A stretch of DNA of 64,000 nucleotides from Chionis minor (GCA_013398295.1 VZSF01008870.1:654033-718032); one strand, 5' to 3'. Positions 11,501 to 24,702 are shown, counted from the stretch's first letter. Notes: generated by a model from the letters alone, not told the origin. Program-made: numbers and translations.

Positions 11501-14500
11501 TCAATTACAGTCACAAAAGAAATGAAAAAAGGAAAGAATATAAAAGATTATAAGTATAATGTTAAAGCAGTGGCTGTTAATGATGCTTTATAAAAGTGAG
11601 AGAGATTCTGCTTGTGATTGATTTAACCCAGGAGGACGCCGCAGCTGTGGAGAGCCACCAGAAATGCTCCATGGCTGGGTCCTCCCCATCTCAAATATGC
11701 ATGTATCCTCCAAACCAAGCTCTTCTGATAGACCACAAAGCTGCCATCAGCCGCTTTCAGTTGCTTACAGAGATCATTCTGATGACAAGGACACAATTTC
11801 TGCAACCATAAAGGCTCTGTGGTAGCAGACTAGGCTTGGTAGAAGCACTCATTCAAGGTGTCATCAAGTGTGTCTGGGCAGAAATACTTCCTAGAGTCCT
11901 TGGGAACCTGGGCAATGCTGGATTGTACTGGCTGCTCGCTGGCAAACCAGTAGAGAAGCACAGGGCAGAAAGGTAGATTAGAGCAACCTCCTCCAGTCAT
12001 TGGTGAACAAGCCCCTGCTTGATTGCATTGCCCGCAGCTACAGCCCACTGTCTCCCTCTGTGGACAGTGTCTACTGCAGGGACTATGAGTTTGCATTTCT
12101 AAAGTGTGGTTTGTTGTCTTTTCTTTAAATAAAAGGACCTCATTTACTGTGGAGCTAAGAGTGTTATTTTGGAACAGCACACAAAGACGCTGTGGGGATG
12201 GCAGTATAGACCGAAATGTTTATTCACAGACCTTTCTGATGCCACAGGGAAAAACTACTCAGTTCATTTGGTTTGAATTAGATCAGAATTGCAACAGTTT
12301 ATTGATTCATTAATGACAGATCATTGACTCACAATCTATGAACCATATATGCAGAATCATTTTTGGTATTGTAACAGATAAACCACAAAACTGGAGTTAC
12401 CAAATGTTAATAGACACCTACTAATTTCTAAATGCTCCTCTATAGCTGATTCCAGGAGGTTCTGATCTCACACACATACCCATGCGAGAGATGCGGCTGC
12501 TTCCAACACACCCCAGACCTCGGTGACAGTGAGGAAGCCCCCGCAGATCCACAGGCACACCCTGTGGTGTGGGTCCCTCCACACTGCACCCACGAGGTTG
12601 CCCCCTCTGAGTGCTGTCTGCATCCCTGTCCCTTGTCCCCCAGGGGGGCTGCCTGGACAGGGACTGTGGAGCTGACGGGGCCACCGAGGTTTTCACTGAT
12701 GCTCTGTTCCCACCCCAAGCACTCTCTCCTCTGATACAAGTATTTTTTGCTTATTTTATGCTAATTTTCAAGCTGACGTCTTTGTTTCAAAAGCGTCTCT
12801 GCACCTCCCTAGTTATAATTTAATCCAAGAGATGGTCATTTTCCTTTTTAGCACAATGCTCCCCATACAGTTAGGGTTTTAGACCCACACACACGTGCGT
12901 GCACACATGCATCATTCACTGTTACACTTCTGTCTTACCTGCTGTTCTAATCCAGGTCATTTGCCATGGGAATCATGGGCCACAGTCATGCCTGATGGCA
13001 TAACTTACCTTTTCCTTCTGAGAAATACAAATGTTTGAAGATGCAGTGACTATGCAATAGTAAATGCTGGTAATGTGCTTTTTTTCACTGTGATATCTAT
13101 TGTTTTACAAATATTTTTCACCTAGAACTCAACTGAATAATTCATGCTTGAATAGCTTGTTTTAGCTGTGTTTCTGCCTTGTGCATTTTTTCAGTTCCAT
13201 TTTTCAGAAACTTTTTGGAAATACATAAAAGTCATTTTGCACAGCTAGAGCATTTTGATTCTAAATGTTGACATTTAAACAAAACAGTTGAAAATTTTTT
13301 ATTCTGAACAGAATATGAGCCCAGATTTTTACCTGAATCAAAACTTGCAGCTGAAAAGGTTACCTCTAAATTGAATCTGAAAACTAAACACCCTTTGGTT
13401 TCAGTATTTGAGAGGATTTTTGCTATGACTTGGTAGTTTTCATTTCCCACTGAGAATGTGTTTGTACTGGTTTGTTTTGACTCACTGCTGTATTTAGTTA
13501 GTATTTCAAAGCAAAGCAACCTCTTCTGTGTTTTTCTTCCTGTTGTCCCCCTTACCACTGAGGGCAGGGGACTCACAGAAGCCTTTCAGACAGCCCCAAT
13601 TACAGTCAGACATGCTGGACGGGACTCATCTGACAAGGTGTCCAGATTTACATGATAGACTTTCATGTCCTGGGCTTATCATCAGCAGAGAGAAGCAGGC
13701 TTTTCTATGTGTGATTGAATTCGTCGTAACATGGATGTTTAAAATAAGTCAGAGGAACCAAGCTGCAGCGACTCTAAACTGAGCCTGGGAAAACATCGTC
13801 ACATGTGGACATCGACACCACAGACTTTAAAAAGTCAGGTGAAATGTCTCCAACCCACAATGTCGACCCACTGCAGCTCACGTAAATTAGCGCCATGGTG
13901 GAAGGAAGGAATGGGGGATTTAACAGATAAAAAGAAAGTCTCAGTGGTGCTCCAGAGGTTGCCAAGGTCGATTTGAACACCAGAGGAATGTAAGCAATGC
14001 TCAGACTAATCCATCCACTACTATCCCTTGATATCACATAAATAAGAGTGTAAGTTACAGAACTCTCGGTGACTTTACTGGGAAAGATGCAGTCTGTTAT
14101 CCTAGCACTAAATTTACTACCTTAGATTTCTTTATCTCTGTCCTTTAGATGTGTGTCTTACACCAACCACTAGGTTAAACATTTAAAAAGTCATTGCCTT
14201 TGAAAACAGAGCCAGTTATCTTTGCTGCCTAAATAGGGATTGGGAGCTTGTAAATTGCTGGGGTTTTGTTTCATAGTTTGAGTTTACTGGAGCACAGTAA
14301 GGATGATGTATAAATCAGAGATGATACTGAACACTCCTTTGTAATGCATGGGAAGAAATCACATGGACTTCATCCGGAGCTTCAATTTGGAGATGGATAC
14401 TGACAATTGTATATAGCCAGTAGTTCATATCACTTTCTGAAAGACAAGGATTACATTTCATGTCCAAAATGTATTGCATACCACGTAAGGTAACTCTTCC

Positions 14501-16842
14501 AGACCTTCTTGTGAAGGGTAAAGATAAATTCACTACTGCACTAGGGGTTGACGGCTACCCAGTACCTGTGGTCATAACCTGATGACATTTGGTGGGAACA
14601 AAGGGCAGTTTCAGCTACTCAGTGATTCTTCAGGCATTACTGCTAAACATCACATACTCAAATTTTCATGCTTCATCTGGAAGCAAGTATAACATAACTG
14701 CCAATGCATTTTGTGGATGTTTTAGATAGCTGAGGTAATGGGTATAATTTTATATATATATTTATTATACATATTATATACATATTTAAGTACGAGAAGG
14801 GAGAGAATTAGTATAGCATGAGGTGATTCCTTAGTGAGATGGGTGCAAACATGCATGATGGGTGATGCTTACCTTATTTTAGATGCCTGCTAGTTCTCTA
14901 CATGAGAGCTAGTCACCTCAGCTGCCTTTATCATCAACATAGAGAATACATCGTTTAGGGCATGATTTCACCTGGCCTACTTTAAATACCTTCTTCAGGA
15001 TAAGAGTGGCAGGGCCTTAGAAATGTCTATACCCTTATCCTGCAAGTGGTAGTTCAGGTGTGGGCACCTAATTTGTAAATACAGATTTGATCAGGAGAAT
15101 ACCTTTGCTCAGGTGAATACCTGCCGAGAGTGTACATTTAGGAAGAAAAAAAGATAAATCAATATAGAGAAGGGGAGATGGTACTGCATAAAGTAAGTAT
15201 TCTCAGAAGACTTTGGGGAGAGTAGAGGCAATATCACTGTGTAACCTTGGGAGTGAAGGATTGATGTGACCTCCATATTGGAAAAAGAAGAAATGAGCAA
15301 GAATATGGAAGCAGTCTTCCTGGCATCACATGTGACTGAGACCAAAAAAAAAAATATCCATTTCTGGTGTCAAATACAATGAGGAACTAGAGAAAGCTGA
15401 GCAATTATTCAAGAGACTGAAAGAAAGGCCTGTTAGGGTGAGATTTGAAAAAAAGAAATACACAGTAGTATGACATATGACAACGAATTTGTCATAAAGG
15501 AGATCAAAAAGTGACTTGATTGCAATATCTAAGACCCACCCCAGGAAGAAAAATGTTATGTATGAAAAGATCCCTTAATCTAATAGAGAGTAACAACCCT
15601 AGCAGCTAAAAGCTGCTATTAGACACATTTAAATAAGGTCAGGTGCAAACTTTTAATTGTGAGATGAAATTACCCAAAGAAATGGTGGACCATTTCACAC
15701 TAGCAGATCAGCTCCCTTCTGTTTGGTTGAAACAGTTTAGCTAAATACAGACTGTTGTATTAATTTGGGGACAAAGGGATGGGCTACAACAGCCTTCTCT
15801 GCAAGCCTAGTAGTGTCTCCAGGCTGTAAAATGTCTGACACTCCTTGGAGAACAAAGTCAAATTTTATCAATTTACAAACAGTTGTCAGTTTCTCTTGGG
15901 AAGCCTGAGCAGAGAAAAAAAAGGTTTTGCAAGTGGAACTACATCACTATTTGCAAAGTAAGAATTACTACAGCTCACCTACACATCTGCAAGAGAGAAA
16001 GAAGCAGGAAAATGGTGCATATACAGACTGCAGATCATGACATTCAGTAGGAAAAGGGTTCACAGCTAAAAAATTTACTCTTGAATTTCAATTTTGATGG
16101 TGTATTATGCAAAGGAGTATTAAGAAGACAATGATCATTTAGAAAGATTAAGATATTCATGGTAATGACTTTACAAGCTATAATTTAAGGAACAAAAAAG
16201 ACTCCAGGTTTTCTGTGTAGCTTTTTTTTAAGCCATACTGAAACGTAAAATTAAAGGAGCCCTCATTTTTTTAGATTGTTCTGCTGTTCTATATAAAATT
16301 ATCATTCCTTTTCTACGGAATAAGAACACGCTCTCTGTTTGTCAGCCTGTTTTCGTTGGTGCCATTCAAGACTTGTCACAGCAATAATACCTGCATTTTT
16401 TCTTATTTGCCTTATCTCGCTATATGTAAGCTTTTCTTTGTTAAGTCCATTTGCCATTTGCAGCTTATTTGGGCCTTTATGATGTGGGGTGAGAGAGACC
16501 TAAAACTGAAAATTGCACCTTGGAAAACCCATTTGTTCTTACAGAGGTGCAAAAATGAGTGTACACAGAGAAAACGAGACAAAGCAAAGTGGAAAATCTA
16601 ATGTTAGAAGCACAGAAGAACTATAACCAGTTTTCACTAAAAACTGCTTGTTCACCAGAGAATCCTAATTGTCAAGGGAAGGAGATATGCACTAAAAGTA
16701 GAGGAAGTTAGGTAACAGGACTGTAACTCAGTAACTCAGCTGTGAGTCGTGCCCAGGTCCTAAGTACAAGAGTTTACTCTATTCATCCCTATTCTCAGGG
16801 AAAGGGTGTGCTCCACCCCTTTTCAATTTTCTGTCCACTTTT
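8590..16842. other. Unique non-coding stretch of about 8 kb
   Basis: I see no supported exon. Composition is mixed: a locally GC-rich part at about 12,470-12,720 has overlapping short frames on both strands, while much of the rest is AT-rich. A short TA-rich patch lies near 14,742-14,787. Nothing shows a recognisable protein domain. Confidence 0.55.
14742..14787. repeat. TA-rich low-complexity patch
   Basis: Mostly alternating T/A sequence including a TATATATATA core. It is too irregular to be a clean microsatellite. Confidence 0.7.
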
Positions 16843-17460
16843 CATAGTACCACAGAATCACAGGATAGTTTAGGTTGGAGGGAACCCTTAGTGGTCATCT
16901 AGCCTAATATCCCACTCAAAGCAGGTCCAGTCAGACCATATTGCTGAGGGTTGTGTCCAGCTGTGGTTTGTCATAAGGGATGGAAATTCAACAACGTCTC
17001 TAGGCAACTTCCTTTCCCTTTAAAATTTCCCCCTACATCTGGAATTTCCTATGTTTCAACTTTTGTCCACAGCCTCTTGTCCTATCCCTGTGCATCTCTG
17101 AGAAGAATCTGTCTCAGCCTTCTCTACAGCTTCCTAGTAGGTCACTAAAAACAGTAATAATTTCCCCCTGAAAGAGTTTCTTTTTCAGGATGAGCAGTTC
17201 TCTCTCTCTCTCAGCCTTGCCCCTCAGCACTTGTTGGGTGCTCCAGTTTCTGACGATCTTGGTGGCCTCCACTGCATTTTTGCCCATACACCAAAGTCTT
17301 TCTTGCATAGGGGAGCCCCAAACTGCATAAAGTTCTCCATATGTGGTCTTACAAGTGATGAAGAGAGGTGAAGAATCACCTGCCTCAACCTGATGGCTAA
17401 TTGTATTGCTAACACAACTCAGTATGTGATTAGCCTTCATCTAGCAGAGCTAGCAGCCAC
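16843..17460 (-). mobile_element. CR1 LINE, 3' half of a minus-strand copy split by a later insertion
   Basis: The left edge carries the CR1 3' terminus in reverse complement (ACCACAGAATCACAGG, then a GTTTAGGTTGG-type 3' UTR). The minus-strand translation further right matches the C-terminal part of CR1 ORF2, for example GGAPLCK/GSPMQE-type and SNTISHQVEAGDSSPLF-type segments at about 17,300-17,440. The copy is diverged and broken by frameshifts. Continuity resumes at 18,022, where the same minus-strand element carries on after a plus-strand CR1. The two parts are therefore one older copy interrupted by a younger one. Confidence 0.85.
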
Positions 17461-18021
17461 AAGATAGCTAGCTTATCTAGGAAGGTGATTGTGCCACTCT
17501 ATGCTGAACTGGTGCAGCCCCAATCTCGAGTACTGTGTGCAGTTTTGGTCTCCTCAATATAACAAGGACATCAGACTATTTGAATATGTCCAGAGGAGGG
17601 CAACCAAGATGGTGAAAGGTCTCAAGGGCAAAACTTATGAGGTATGGCTGAGACTGCCTGATTTGTTCAGCTTGGAGAAGGGGTAACTGTGTTGCAGTCT
17701 ACGACTTTTTTAAGAGAGGCAGCTGAGAAGGAGGTGCTGATCTCCTCTCTCTGATGACCAGTGGTAGTATGTATGGAAATGATATGAAGCTGGGTCAGGG
17801 GGAGTTCAGATTGGACATTAGGAAAAGATTCTTCATTGAGAGGGAGAACAGGCTTCGCAGCTAAGTACTCGTAGCACCAAACCTGTCAGAGTTCAAGGAG
17901 TATCTAGAAGATGATCTTATTCATACGGTTTAGTTTTGGGTAGTTCTGCAAGGATCAGGGAGTTGGACTCGATGATATTTATCATTTCCTTCCAATTCAA
18001 GATATTCTATGATTCTATGAT
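17461..18021 (+). mobile_element. CR1 LINE 3' fragment inserted inside an older CR1
   Basis: The plus-strand translation reads NLEYCVQFWSPQYNKDIRLF and then EYVQRRATKMVKGL, which is the C-terminal end of CR1 ORF2. It continues through the CR1 3' UTR and ends in the terminal microsatellite ATTCTATGATTCTATGAT at 18,021. It is severely 5'-truncated, as is typical of CR1. It interrupts the minus-strand copy at 16,843-17,460 and 18,022-18,555 and is therefore the younger of the two. No clear target-site duplication is seen, as expected for CR1. The ORF carries stops, so the copy is dead. Confidence 0.88.
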
Positions 18022-18555
18022 CTCTGCACACTGCTGATTTGTGTCAACTTCTTGCCCAGCATGACCCTCGAGTCCTTTTTTGCAAAACTGCCTTCTGGTG
18101 GCCAGTTGCCCCAAGCCTATCCTGATACATGGGACTATTCATGCCCAGGTGCAAGACTGTGCATTTCCCGTTGCTAAACTCAATGTTCAGCATCTTTGTG
18201 ACCTTCCTATCAGCCCATATCTCCATCATGTCAATGTGCTTCCATATATCTTACAGTCCACTGATCCAAATTGTGTCTCACCAATTTGGCTGTAAAACTA
18301 CTACATCAAACACCTTGCCAGGGTCAACATTAATAATGTCTACTGTTTTCCTGTTGTCCATGGCTCAGAAAGCAAACAGGTTGGTCAAGCATGGTTTTCT
18401 GGGTCACCTTCTTGCCTTCCATGTGCTTGGAGATGGCTTCCAGGAGGATTTGTTGCACCACCTGCCCAGGAATTAAGGTGAGGCTGACACGTTGTTCATC
18501 TTGCAACTGACTGTGACAGTTGACCTTTCCAGTCATCAGGAATCTTCCCACATAG
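18022..18555 (-). mobile_element. CR1 LINE, 5' half of the split minus-strand copy (reverse transcriptase part)
   Basis: The minus-strand translation has SNGKCTVLHLGMNSPMYQDR (about 18,190-18,120) and, further upstream, SLTLIPGQVVQQILLEAISK followed by HMEGKK (about 18,480-18,400). Both are CR1 reverse-transcriptase segments. The region between them, where the catalytic core should be, appears deleted around 18,240-18,310. It continues the element that begins at 16,843 on the other side of the plus-strand insertion. Confidence 0.82.
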
Positions 18556-18657
18556 GTGACCAGCTTTAACTTAGTTTAGGAAAAGAGGTAGTGATAATCT
18601 GGGATCATTTTTTTTAGGTTGTTGTTTTGGCTGGGTTTGTTTTGAAAAGTGTCTGTC
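18556..18657. other. Short unique spacer between CR1 copies
   Basis: About 100 bp of T-rich sequence between the end of the old CR1 and the start of the young plus-strand copy. Nothing else is seen. Confidence 0.6.
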
Positions 18658-19497
18658 GGGTAGCTGACACACCAGAAGGCTGTGCTGCCATTCGGCGTGA
18701 CCTTACGAAATTCAACAAAGGCAAGTGTAGGGTCCTGCACCTGCAGAGGAATAAGCCCAGGCACCAGTACACGTCATGGGTGACCTGCTGGAAAGCAGCT
18801 CTGCAGAGAGGGACCTGGGTGTCCTGGTGGACAACAGAATGACCATGAGCCAGCAATGTGCCCTTGTGGCCAAGAAGGCCAGTGGCGTCCTGGGGTGCAC
18901 CAAGAACAGCATGGCAAGCAGGTTGAGGGAGGTCATCCTCCCCCTCTACTCTGCCCTGGTGAGACCACATCTGGAGCACTGTGTCCAGTTCTGGGCTCCC
19001 CAGTTCAAGAAGGACAGGGAACTGCTGGAGAGGGTGCAGCGAAGGGCCACAAGCATGATTAGGGGGCTGGAGCATCTTTCTTATGAGGAAAGGTTGAGGG
19101 AGTTGGGTCTTTTTAGTCTGGAGAAGAGAAGGCTGAGGGGGGATCTCATAAATGTTTACAAATACTTAAAGGGAGGGTGCCAGGAGGAGGGTGCCAGTCT
19201 TTTTTCAGTGGTGCCCAGTGGCAGGACAACAGGCAACAGGCACAAACTTGAATATAGGAAGTTCCATCTAAACATGAGGAGGAACTTCTTTCCTTTGAGG
19301 GTGGCAGAGCACTGGAACAGGCTGCCCAGAGAGGTGGTGGAGTCTCTGGCTCTGGAGACCTTCCAAACCCTCCTGGACGCCATCCTGCTCAACCTGCTGC
19401 AGGTGGACCTGCTCTGGCAGGGGGGTTGGACCAGATGATCTCCAGAGGTCCCTTCCAGCCCCTAACATTCTACGATTCTATGATTCTATGATTCTTA
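18658..19497 (+). mobile_element. Young 5'-truncated CR1 LINE with intact 3' end
   Basis: This carries the C-terminal part of CR1 ORF2 and the full 3' end. One open frame of 220 codons (18,776-19,438) contains [72 protein letters not shown] and [15 protein letters not shown], all hallmark CR1 ORF2 C-terminal segments. The element ends in CTACGATTCTATGATTCTAT and a further unit at about 19,497. The upstream part is in another frame because of a shift near GTACACGTCATGGG. A 33-nt in-frame deletion lies at 18,701/18,702 relative to the copy at 25,727. The 220-codon frame lacks the reverse-transcriptase catalytic domain and is not a host gene. Confidence 0.95.
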
Positions 19498-20197
19498 GTT
19501 CTTACTGTTTGGTTTTCTCATTTCACTGAAGCTACTTCCTGATAATTCAGCTTCCAAAACATTGAGAAAAGCAAGGAATGACCAGTGATGCTCTTCTACA
19601 TTAAAGAAGGTGACATTTTGGGGATAAACACAAAAAAAATTCTGAAGATTCAACCTTAAAAGCAGTGGACAAGGTGTTTTAGACATGAAATATCATTTAA
19701 AAAATCAAATAGAAAAAAATGTTAAATCTGGAGATAACTGTAGAATCCTTCTTTTTTTTTTTTTATCTTATAAAATATCAGTCACAAAATTTCTGGCAGC
19801 TATAGGAGAATAAGAAAAAGCTTCTTTTATGTCCTCAGAAACCATCCTATTCCCTTCATTTCTCTTAGCAGCATATAAACTTACTGGTGCTTTAACATCA
19901 AGGTACATAAAGGCAAATACCTTTCTGAGTAAAATCCTTTCATTATTTTTCTTTGTATAAATGATTCATGTTCCCTTATAATCCATGCTTGTAGAACTTT
20001 AGTTCTTTCAAAACTTTTTTATAGGCCTAACTGCAAGGAAACTGGGTTAGTGAGACTCATAACTAGCTCTAGTATGTTTGTCATCATGATTTGTCACTGC
20101 ATCAGGTGAAAACTTTGAAGTTAATCGGTCATATTTAAACCATGCTTTGAAAATGCAAAGCTCAATGCTGTTTTTTTTCCATAATGAGATCCATTTC

Positions 20198-20226
20198 TTA
20201 TACTGACTGATAAGCAGTCAGTATAA
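20198..20226. repeat. Perfect inverted repeat, 11-bp stem, 7-nt loop
   Basis: Arm TTATACTGACT, loop GATAAGC, arm AGTCAGTATAA. The match is exact on reverse complement. Confidence 0.85.
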
Positions 20227-20260
20227 AATTATGGGGTCTTAAATCTATGGGAATTGTACT

Positions 20261-20287
20261 TAATGAGAATTACTCTGATTCTCATTA
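20261..20287. repeat. Perfect inverted repeat, 10-bp stem, 7-nt loop
   Basis: Arm TAATGAGAAT, loop TACTCTG, arm ATTCTCATTA. It lies 34 bp after the previous hairpin and has the same loop length. Confidence 0.85.
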
Positions 20288-23200
20288 TATTGATTTCAGT
20301 GGGAAAACTTTCACTCATTTTAATGGGAACAAGACTGACCCTTGCTGAGGATTTGGAGCCAGTCCAGTAAAGATCATAAGTATATGAAAGGGAGGTACAG
20401 CTGCATATTAGCTTCGCTGCTCAGGCTCCTGTTATCAGACCGTGCCGTCTGCAAGGGTTCCTGCCTGAGCACGTGGGAGGAGGTGGGTACCAGAGGCTGG
20501 AACGCCTATGGAAAGCCTTTGAGCACAAATGTTTGCCTCAACTTCACCTTTTGGACCCTGGGTAAGGCTTATTAAGCTCTGTTCATGTAGAGTCCAGAGC
20601 CCAAATCTCTTCCTAAAAGCAGGCTGCTGCTATCAGCAGTTTTCTAAAGAACTAGGCAAGACACACTGCTTTCAGTGGCAGGGGCTACAGATCCCCCTTT
20701 TTACTGAAGCCAAGTAGTTAGAGCAATTAATTATGAAGCGGAAAACCCAAGTTCAGTGCCTTGCTCAAGCATGTCCTGTCCACTGGGCTGCAGGCCAAAA
20801 TATACAATGAGACTTCTCAAATCTTCCACAGATTATTTGTAACTATGAAGTGAATAGTGCAAGATTAATGAGGGAGGGGTGGCAAAAGAAAACACAAATC
20901 ATTGTAAGACAGTCTTTATTAATGCTGTTTTTCTGTTACCCAATATTTTAAAATAAAACCTGTCTTGTAGTTAAGAAGACAAGTTTCAAAGGACAAAACA
21001 ACATGTTCTTAAAAGTTGTTATTTCCCAGAATTATGATAATGACAGAAGTACAGAATTGTGAGATAAAAAGTGCGCCCTAATAGTGCTTTTATTTCTCCA
21101 GTTCAGGAGACTTCTTAGATATATTTCAAAGCAACTCACTGCTCTGAAGCATGTTGACACTTTGGGAAGGATTCCAGGACCCAATCATAAGTCTTTAATG
21201 CTGCTTAGGTGCCATGAGATAACCCCCTTGTCCTCCAGCTGCCACTCCACAGGCGAAGATTCTCCTGTGTTAGATCTGCCAGTCCTGCACACGTCACAGC
21301 TATATCAAGGTATCTAAAATGGCTTGCTGGAGGCCAGGTATGATAAGGCAGGTAGGCAACTATATTCCACACTCTGTTGATATCAGGTTGTCTAAGCATG
21401 TTCAATGCTCCATCAAGAGTCATAACTATGGTTGCGGAGAAAGCTATCAACACTGTGGTGCTACATCTCCTCATAAGTTCTGGACCCTCTTCAAGGAAAG
21501 GAGTATACATAGCACACTCCCATGCAAAGATACCAGCTCAGGTCCCAAACCCAACATGGCTGCACTAGCGTGCCGTTATGTGCTGTTATGCTTCAAAGCC
21601 AATTAGCAGGGTGTCGTCAAGCTGCATGTATCCGGATGGATTTACCCATGTTTCCCTCAAATCTTCCTCTACATAACCTGTTTAGTGCTTGTAAGGTATT
21701 ATAAAATCACTGTTTTGAAGTGCATTCCAGTGCATTCTTTCCATCAAAATAATTTGCTGTTAAGATTACCACTTCCTTTCTACCGCAACAAAACTAAAAT
21801 TTATGAGATGTAAAGAGAACAAGCAAATGGTACATGATTCAATGAAGTTTCTGCTTTAAATGAAGTATCCACATAAGCTTTGGAAAAGCTTGTCTTGGAT
21901 ACAGGTCTGAATTATCTTTCCGCTACTCTGTATCTATCCTGCTTTCTCTGAAGATCGAGTTTCTTTGTATGGGTTTCCTTCTCTGACTTGTGTCATTGCA
22001 CTTACCTGGATCATCTGTCCTTTTAAAGAAAGAAAGGAATTAAGACTTTCAGCAGCAAGTAACAGGGATGGGTAGGAACATTATCTATTTACAAGATATG
22101 ACTTTTTTTTTTTTCCCCAGGTGACTATAACTAGTCAATGTAGCTATCTCAGCATTTACTTTAGGTGCCAATTCACATTTTCTAATACATGTCCAGTTAT
22201 AATCAGTTTTTATTGTACTGGCAGGTCTCAAGAGTTCTACATTTCTGCAATGAGAATACATGAAGAGATATTTGCTGCCTTACTGTAAGCACTTATAACG
22301 CACTTATAACTGGATCAAAACAAGTCCAATTACTTGCCTACATTTTGATTAGAAGACCTTCAGAGAAAGAAGTGGCCTGCATTTTTTCTCATCCTGCTGA
22401 GAGTGTCTTTTCTGGAGCCTCTAGAAATACACTCAACAGTGGAGCACCCTAACCTTGGTGCTTGATAATTACCTGTATGCTGGTGTGCCTTTTGAATTTG
22501 GCTTTTTGATCTTCTATGACACCATTTTAATAGTTTATTAGGAATCAGTTTTAAAGAGTATTTGTTTAGTTCCTTTTTTTTTCCTTTTCTTTTTTTCTCA
22601 TTTCTTGTAATTAAACGCAAGGAAATGTTCTTTCACAGACACATTCATTATTTTCAAATATGGAAACTCTAAGTAAAAGCACTGAAGAAGAGTGACTAAA
22701 TCAACCTGCAAAAAATCTTTAAATAACCCTGTTTAAGGAAACCAGGAGGACTGACAAGTTGTTTGATAATGAAGTCCCACTCTTGCAAAATGTGTGTGGT
22801 TTTGCATTTATTTCATATAGGTTATGTGCTGTGAAGATACGGTACTTGGTTTGGTCACATCCAGTTGTAGATCACAGTACTCATTCCTCAGCCAAACGAC
22901 AGTCTGATGATCTTTTCAAGATCTAGGGTTGATGATGCTTAGTTTTCTCATTAATACTGTAACCAAGCTGACTCAGACTGAAAAAGCTGTAAGTCAAGCA
23001 CTAGGAAATCTGACAAAGATGGAACAGATGACTTATCATTGAGGGATTTTTTTTTCCCCCCTTAATCACCTACGATTAAAAATGAACACACAAAGGTACA
23101 CCTGTACTGCCAGTAAATGAGAGCAGTTGCAGTACAAATCATGAAGAATAGAGAGTTGCCAAAAATTCATGCAGAGAAATGAATCTCTTCCTGATGGGCA

Positions 23201-24658
23201 TCATTTTCCAAATGGGCTCTTGCATGCTGTTGTGGTTTGAATTATGAGTTTCATGCAGATACAATCTGCAGTTCAAGTACACGGGCTGGTGAACAGTAGC
23301 TGCTTGTCTAGAAAAATGAAAACAAGTGATAGCCTAGAAAATGAGTATTGTAAATTTAAATTAACAGAGAGGTTGTCTGCTTTAATCTCTGAATGAAGGG
23401 CACATTGCTTTCAAAAATATCTCAGTGAAAGAATTACTCCAGCAGAATTAAGTTTTTGACTCATAAGATCTGTGAATCTAACTTTGAGAACTCAAGCAAT
23501 TAAATCTTGTTGTTGATATATCAGCTGCAAGGAAACTGTCTTAAATGTTTTATTATTCACAGAATCTGTAAAGTAATGTTTAGGTATGAGTCTTGGTCAC
23601 TGGCTCCTGTGTAAGCCATTTAAACTGTTGTAATGGTTAGCTAAGGCCAGATGATATACTTCTGTACCTGATAAGATTAATCAGCCATTTGGATGAAGGT
23701 GAATTTGAAATTTGTTTTCCGCAAGTTAGACCTTACTGAATGTTTTTCAGTCCTTTCAAAACAAAACACACTTCTTACAATGTCTAAGCAAGCAGTTTTC
23801 TGCACTACGGCCTTGCATCTTTCTCAGTGAGGCATTATCAATACATATATGTGGGATTTTCAGAGCCACCGAGAGTACAGCAGGCAAAGCAGAGCAATAA
23901 CATGGCCTCACCTGCCTGCACTGCCCATGGCTCCTCCCTTGTACTGCTAGCGCTGCTGATGGAGATCACGACTCTTCCCTGAGCTCTGCAGTGCTGCGAA
24001 CCTTCCTCTTCTTCCTTGTGGATTGCTTTAATTTACACTCTCTTTTTTATTTTTTTTTTCTAGTTTATTAGCACTGGAATGTTTTATTGGACAGCCTTTT
24101 AAAAATGACTAGTGAAGCATTTTCTGTACTGTTATAAAAGGTTGTCTAACTTTATTTTTCATCACCATAGCATCTGAAGTACTTCACGGTCTTTTTCCTC
24201 ATGTTCACAATTTCCTTTGGACGGGCAAATCCTTACACCAAAGAAAGAAGTCCCAGAGGGGCTGAGTCCTTGCTCTGTCTGAGGTACCTAAAACAGACTC
24301 TGACAACATGTAGAAGTCTGAGCTTAAAACTATGACCTATAAAGTCCCACCTAACCTCTCTGGCATCTGCAGAGGCTGAGGTGCTTGCTGGCCAGGTTTG
24401 CTCTTGGTGTAACGCTCGTCTTCTGTGGGTATATCTATATTAGGATTTTAGTTCATACAGGAGCACACTTTTGAAGTTGATCTGGCTGTCCCTCTCACCC
24501 TGCTTCGTGGACCAGTCTCACAGCACTGAAGGCAGATTCCTTTCAGAGGAACTAAACTGGGAGATGTACTCCCAAAATGAACCAGATGCTTTTCAGCTGG
24601 TAATGGTCACTGAGTCCATGGGCTGAGGCTAGAGCTAGTGTAAGGAAGAGGAACATAT

Positions 24659-24677
24659 GTGTGTGTGTGTGTGTGTG
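24659..24677. repeat. (GT)n microsatellite
   Basis: About nine and a half GT units, followed by TA-rich sequence. Confidence 0.9.
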
Positions 24678-24690
24678 CATGAGGACATAA

Positions 24691-24702
24691 ATGCATATGC
24701 AT
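24691..24702. promoter_or_regulatory. Perfect MORE-type POU dimer site
   Basis: ATGCATATGCAT, embedded in a 16-bp perfect palindrome (24,689-24,704). The 12-mer is identical to the MORE palindrome known to bind dimers of POU factors such as Oct-1, Oct-4 and Oct-6. Function here is unproven, and the TA-rich setting makes a chance match easier. Confidence 0.4.

Noticed and set aside
12421..12739. GC-rich patch with overlapping frames as a CpG-island promoter or exon
   Set aside because: CpG is not enriched by eye, there is no promoter motif, and frames on both strands look alike.
18776..19438. 220-codon open frame as a host gene
   Set aside because: Its sequence is the C-terminal part of CR1 ORF2 and it lies inside a 5'-truncated CR1 with a normal 3' tail.
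22285..22312. Duplicated GCACTTATAAC motif as a regulatory site
   Set aside because: Only two short copies, with no further structure or known factor match.
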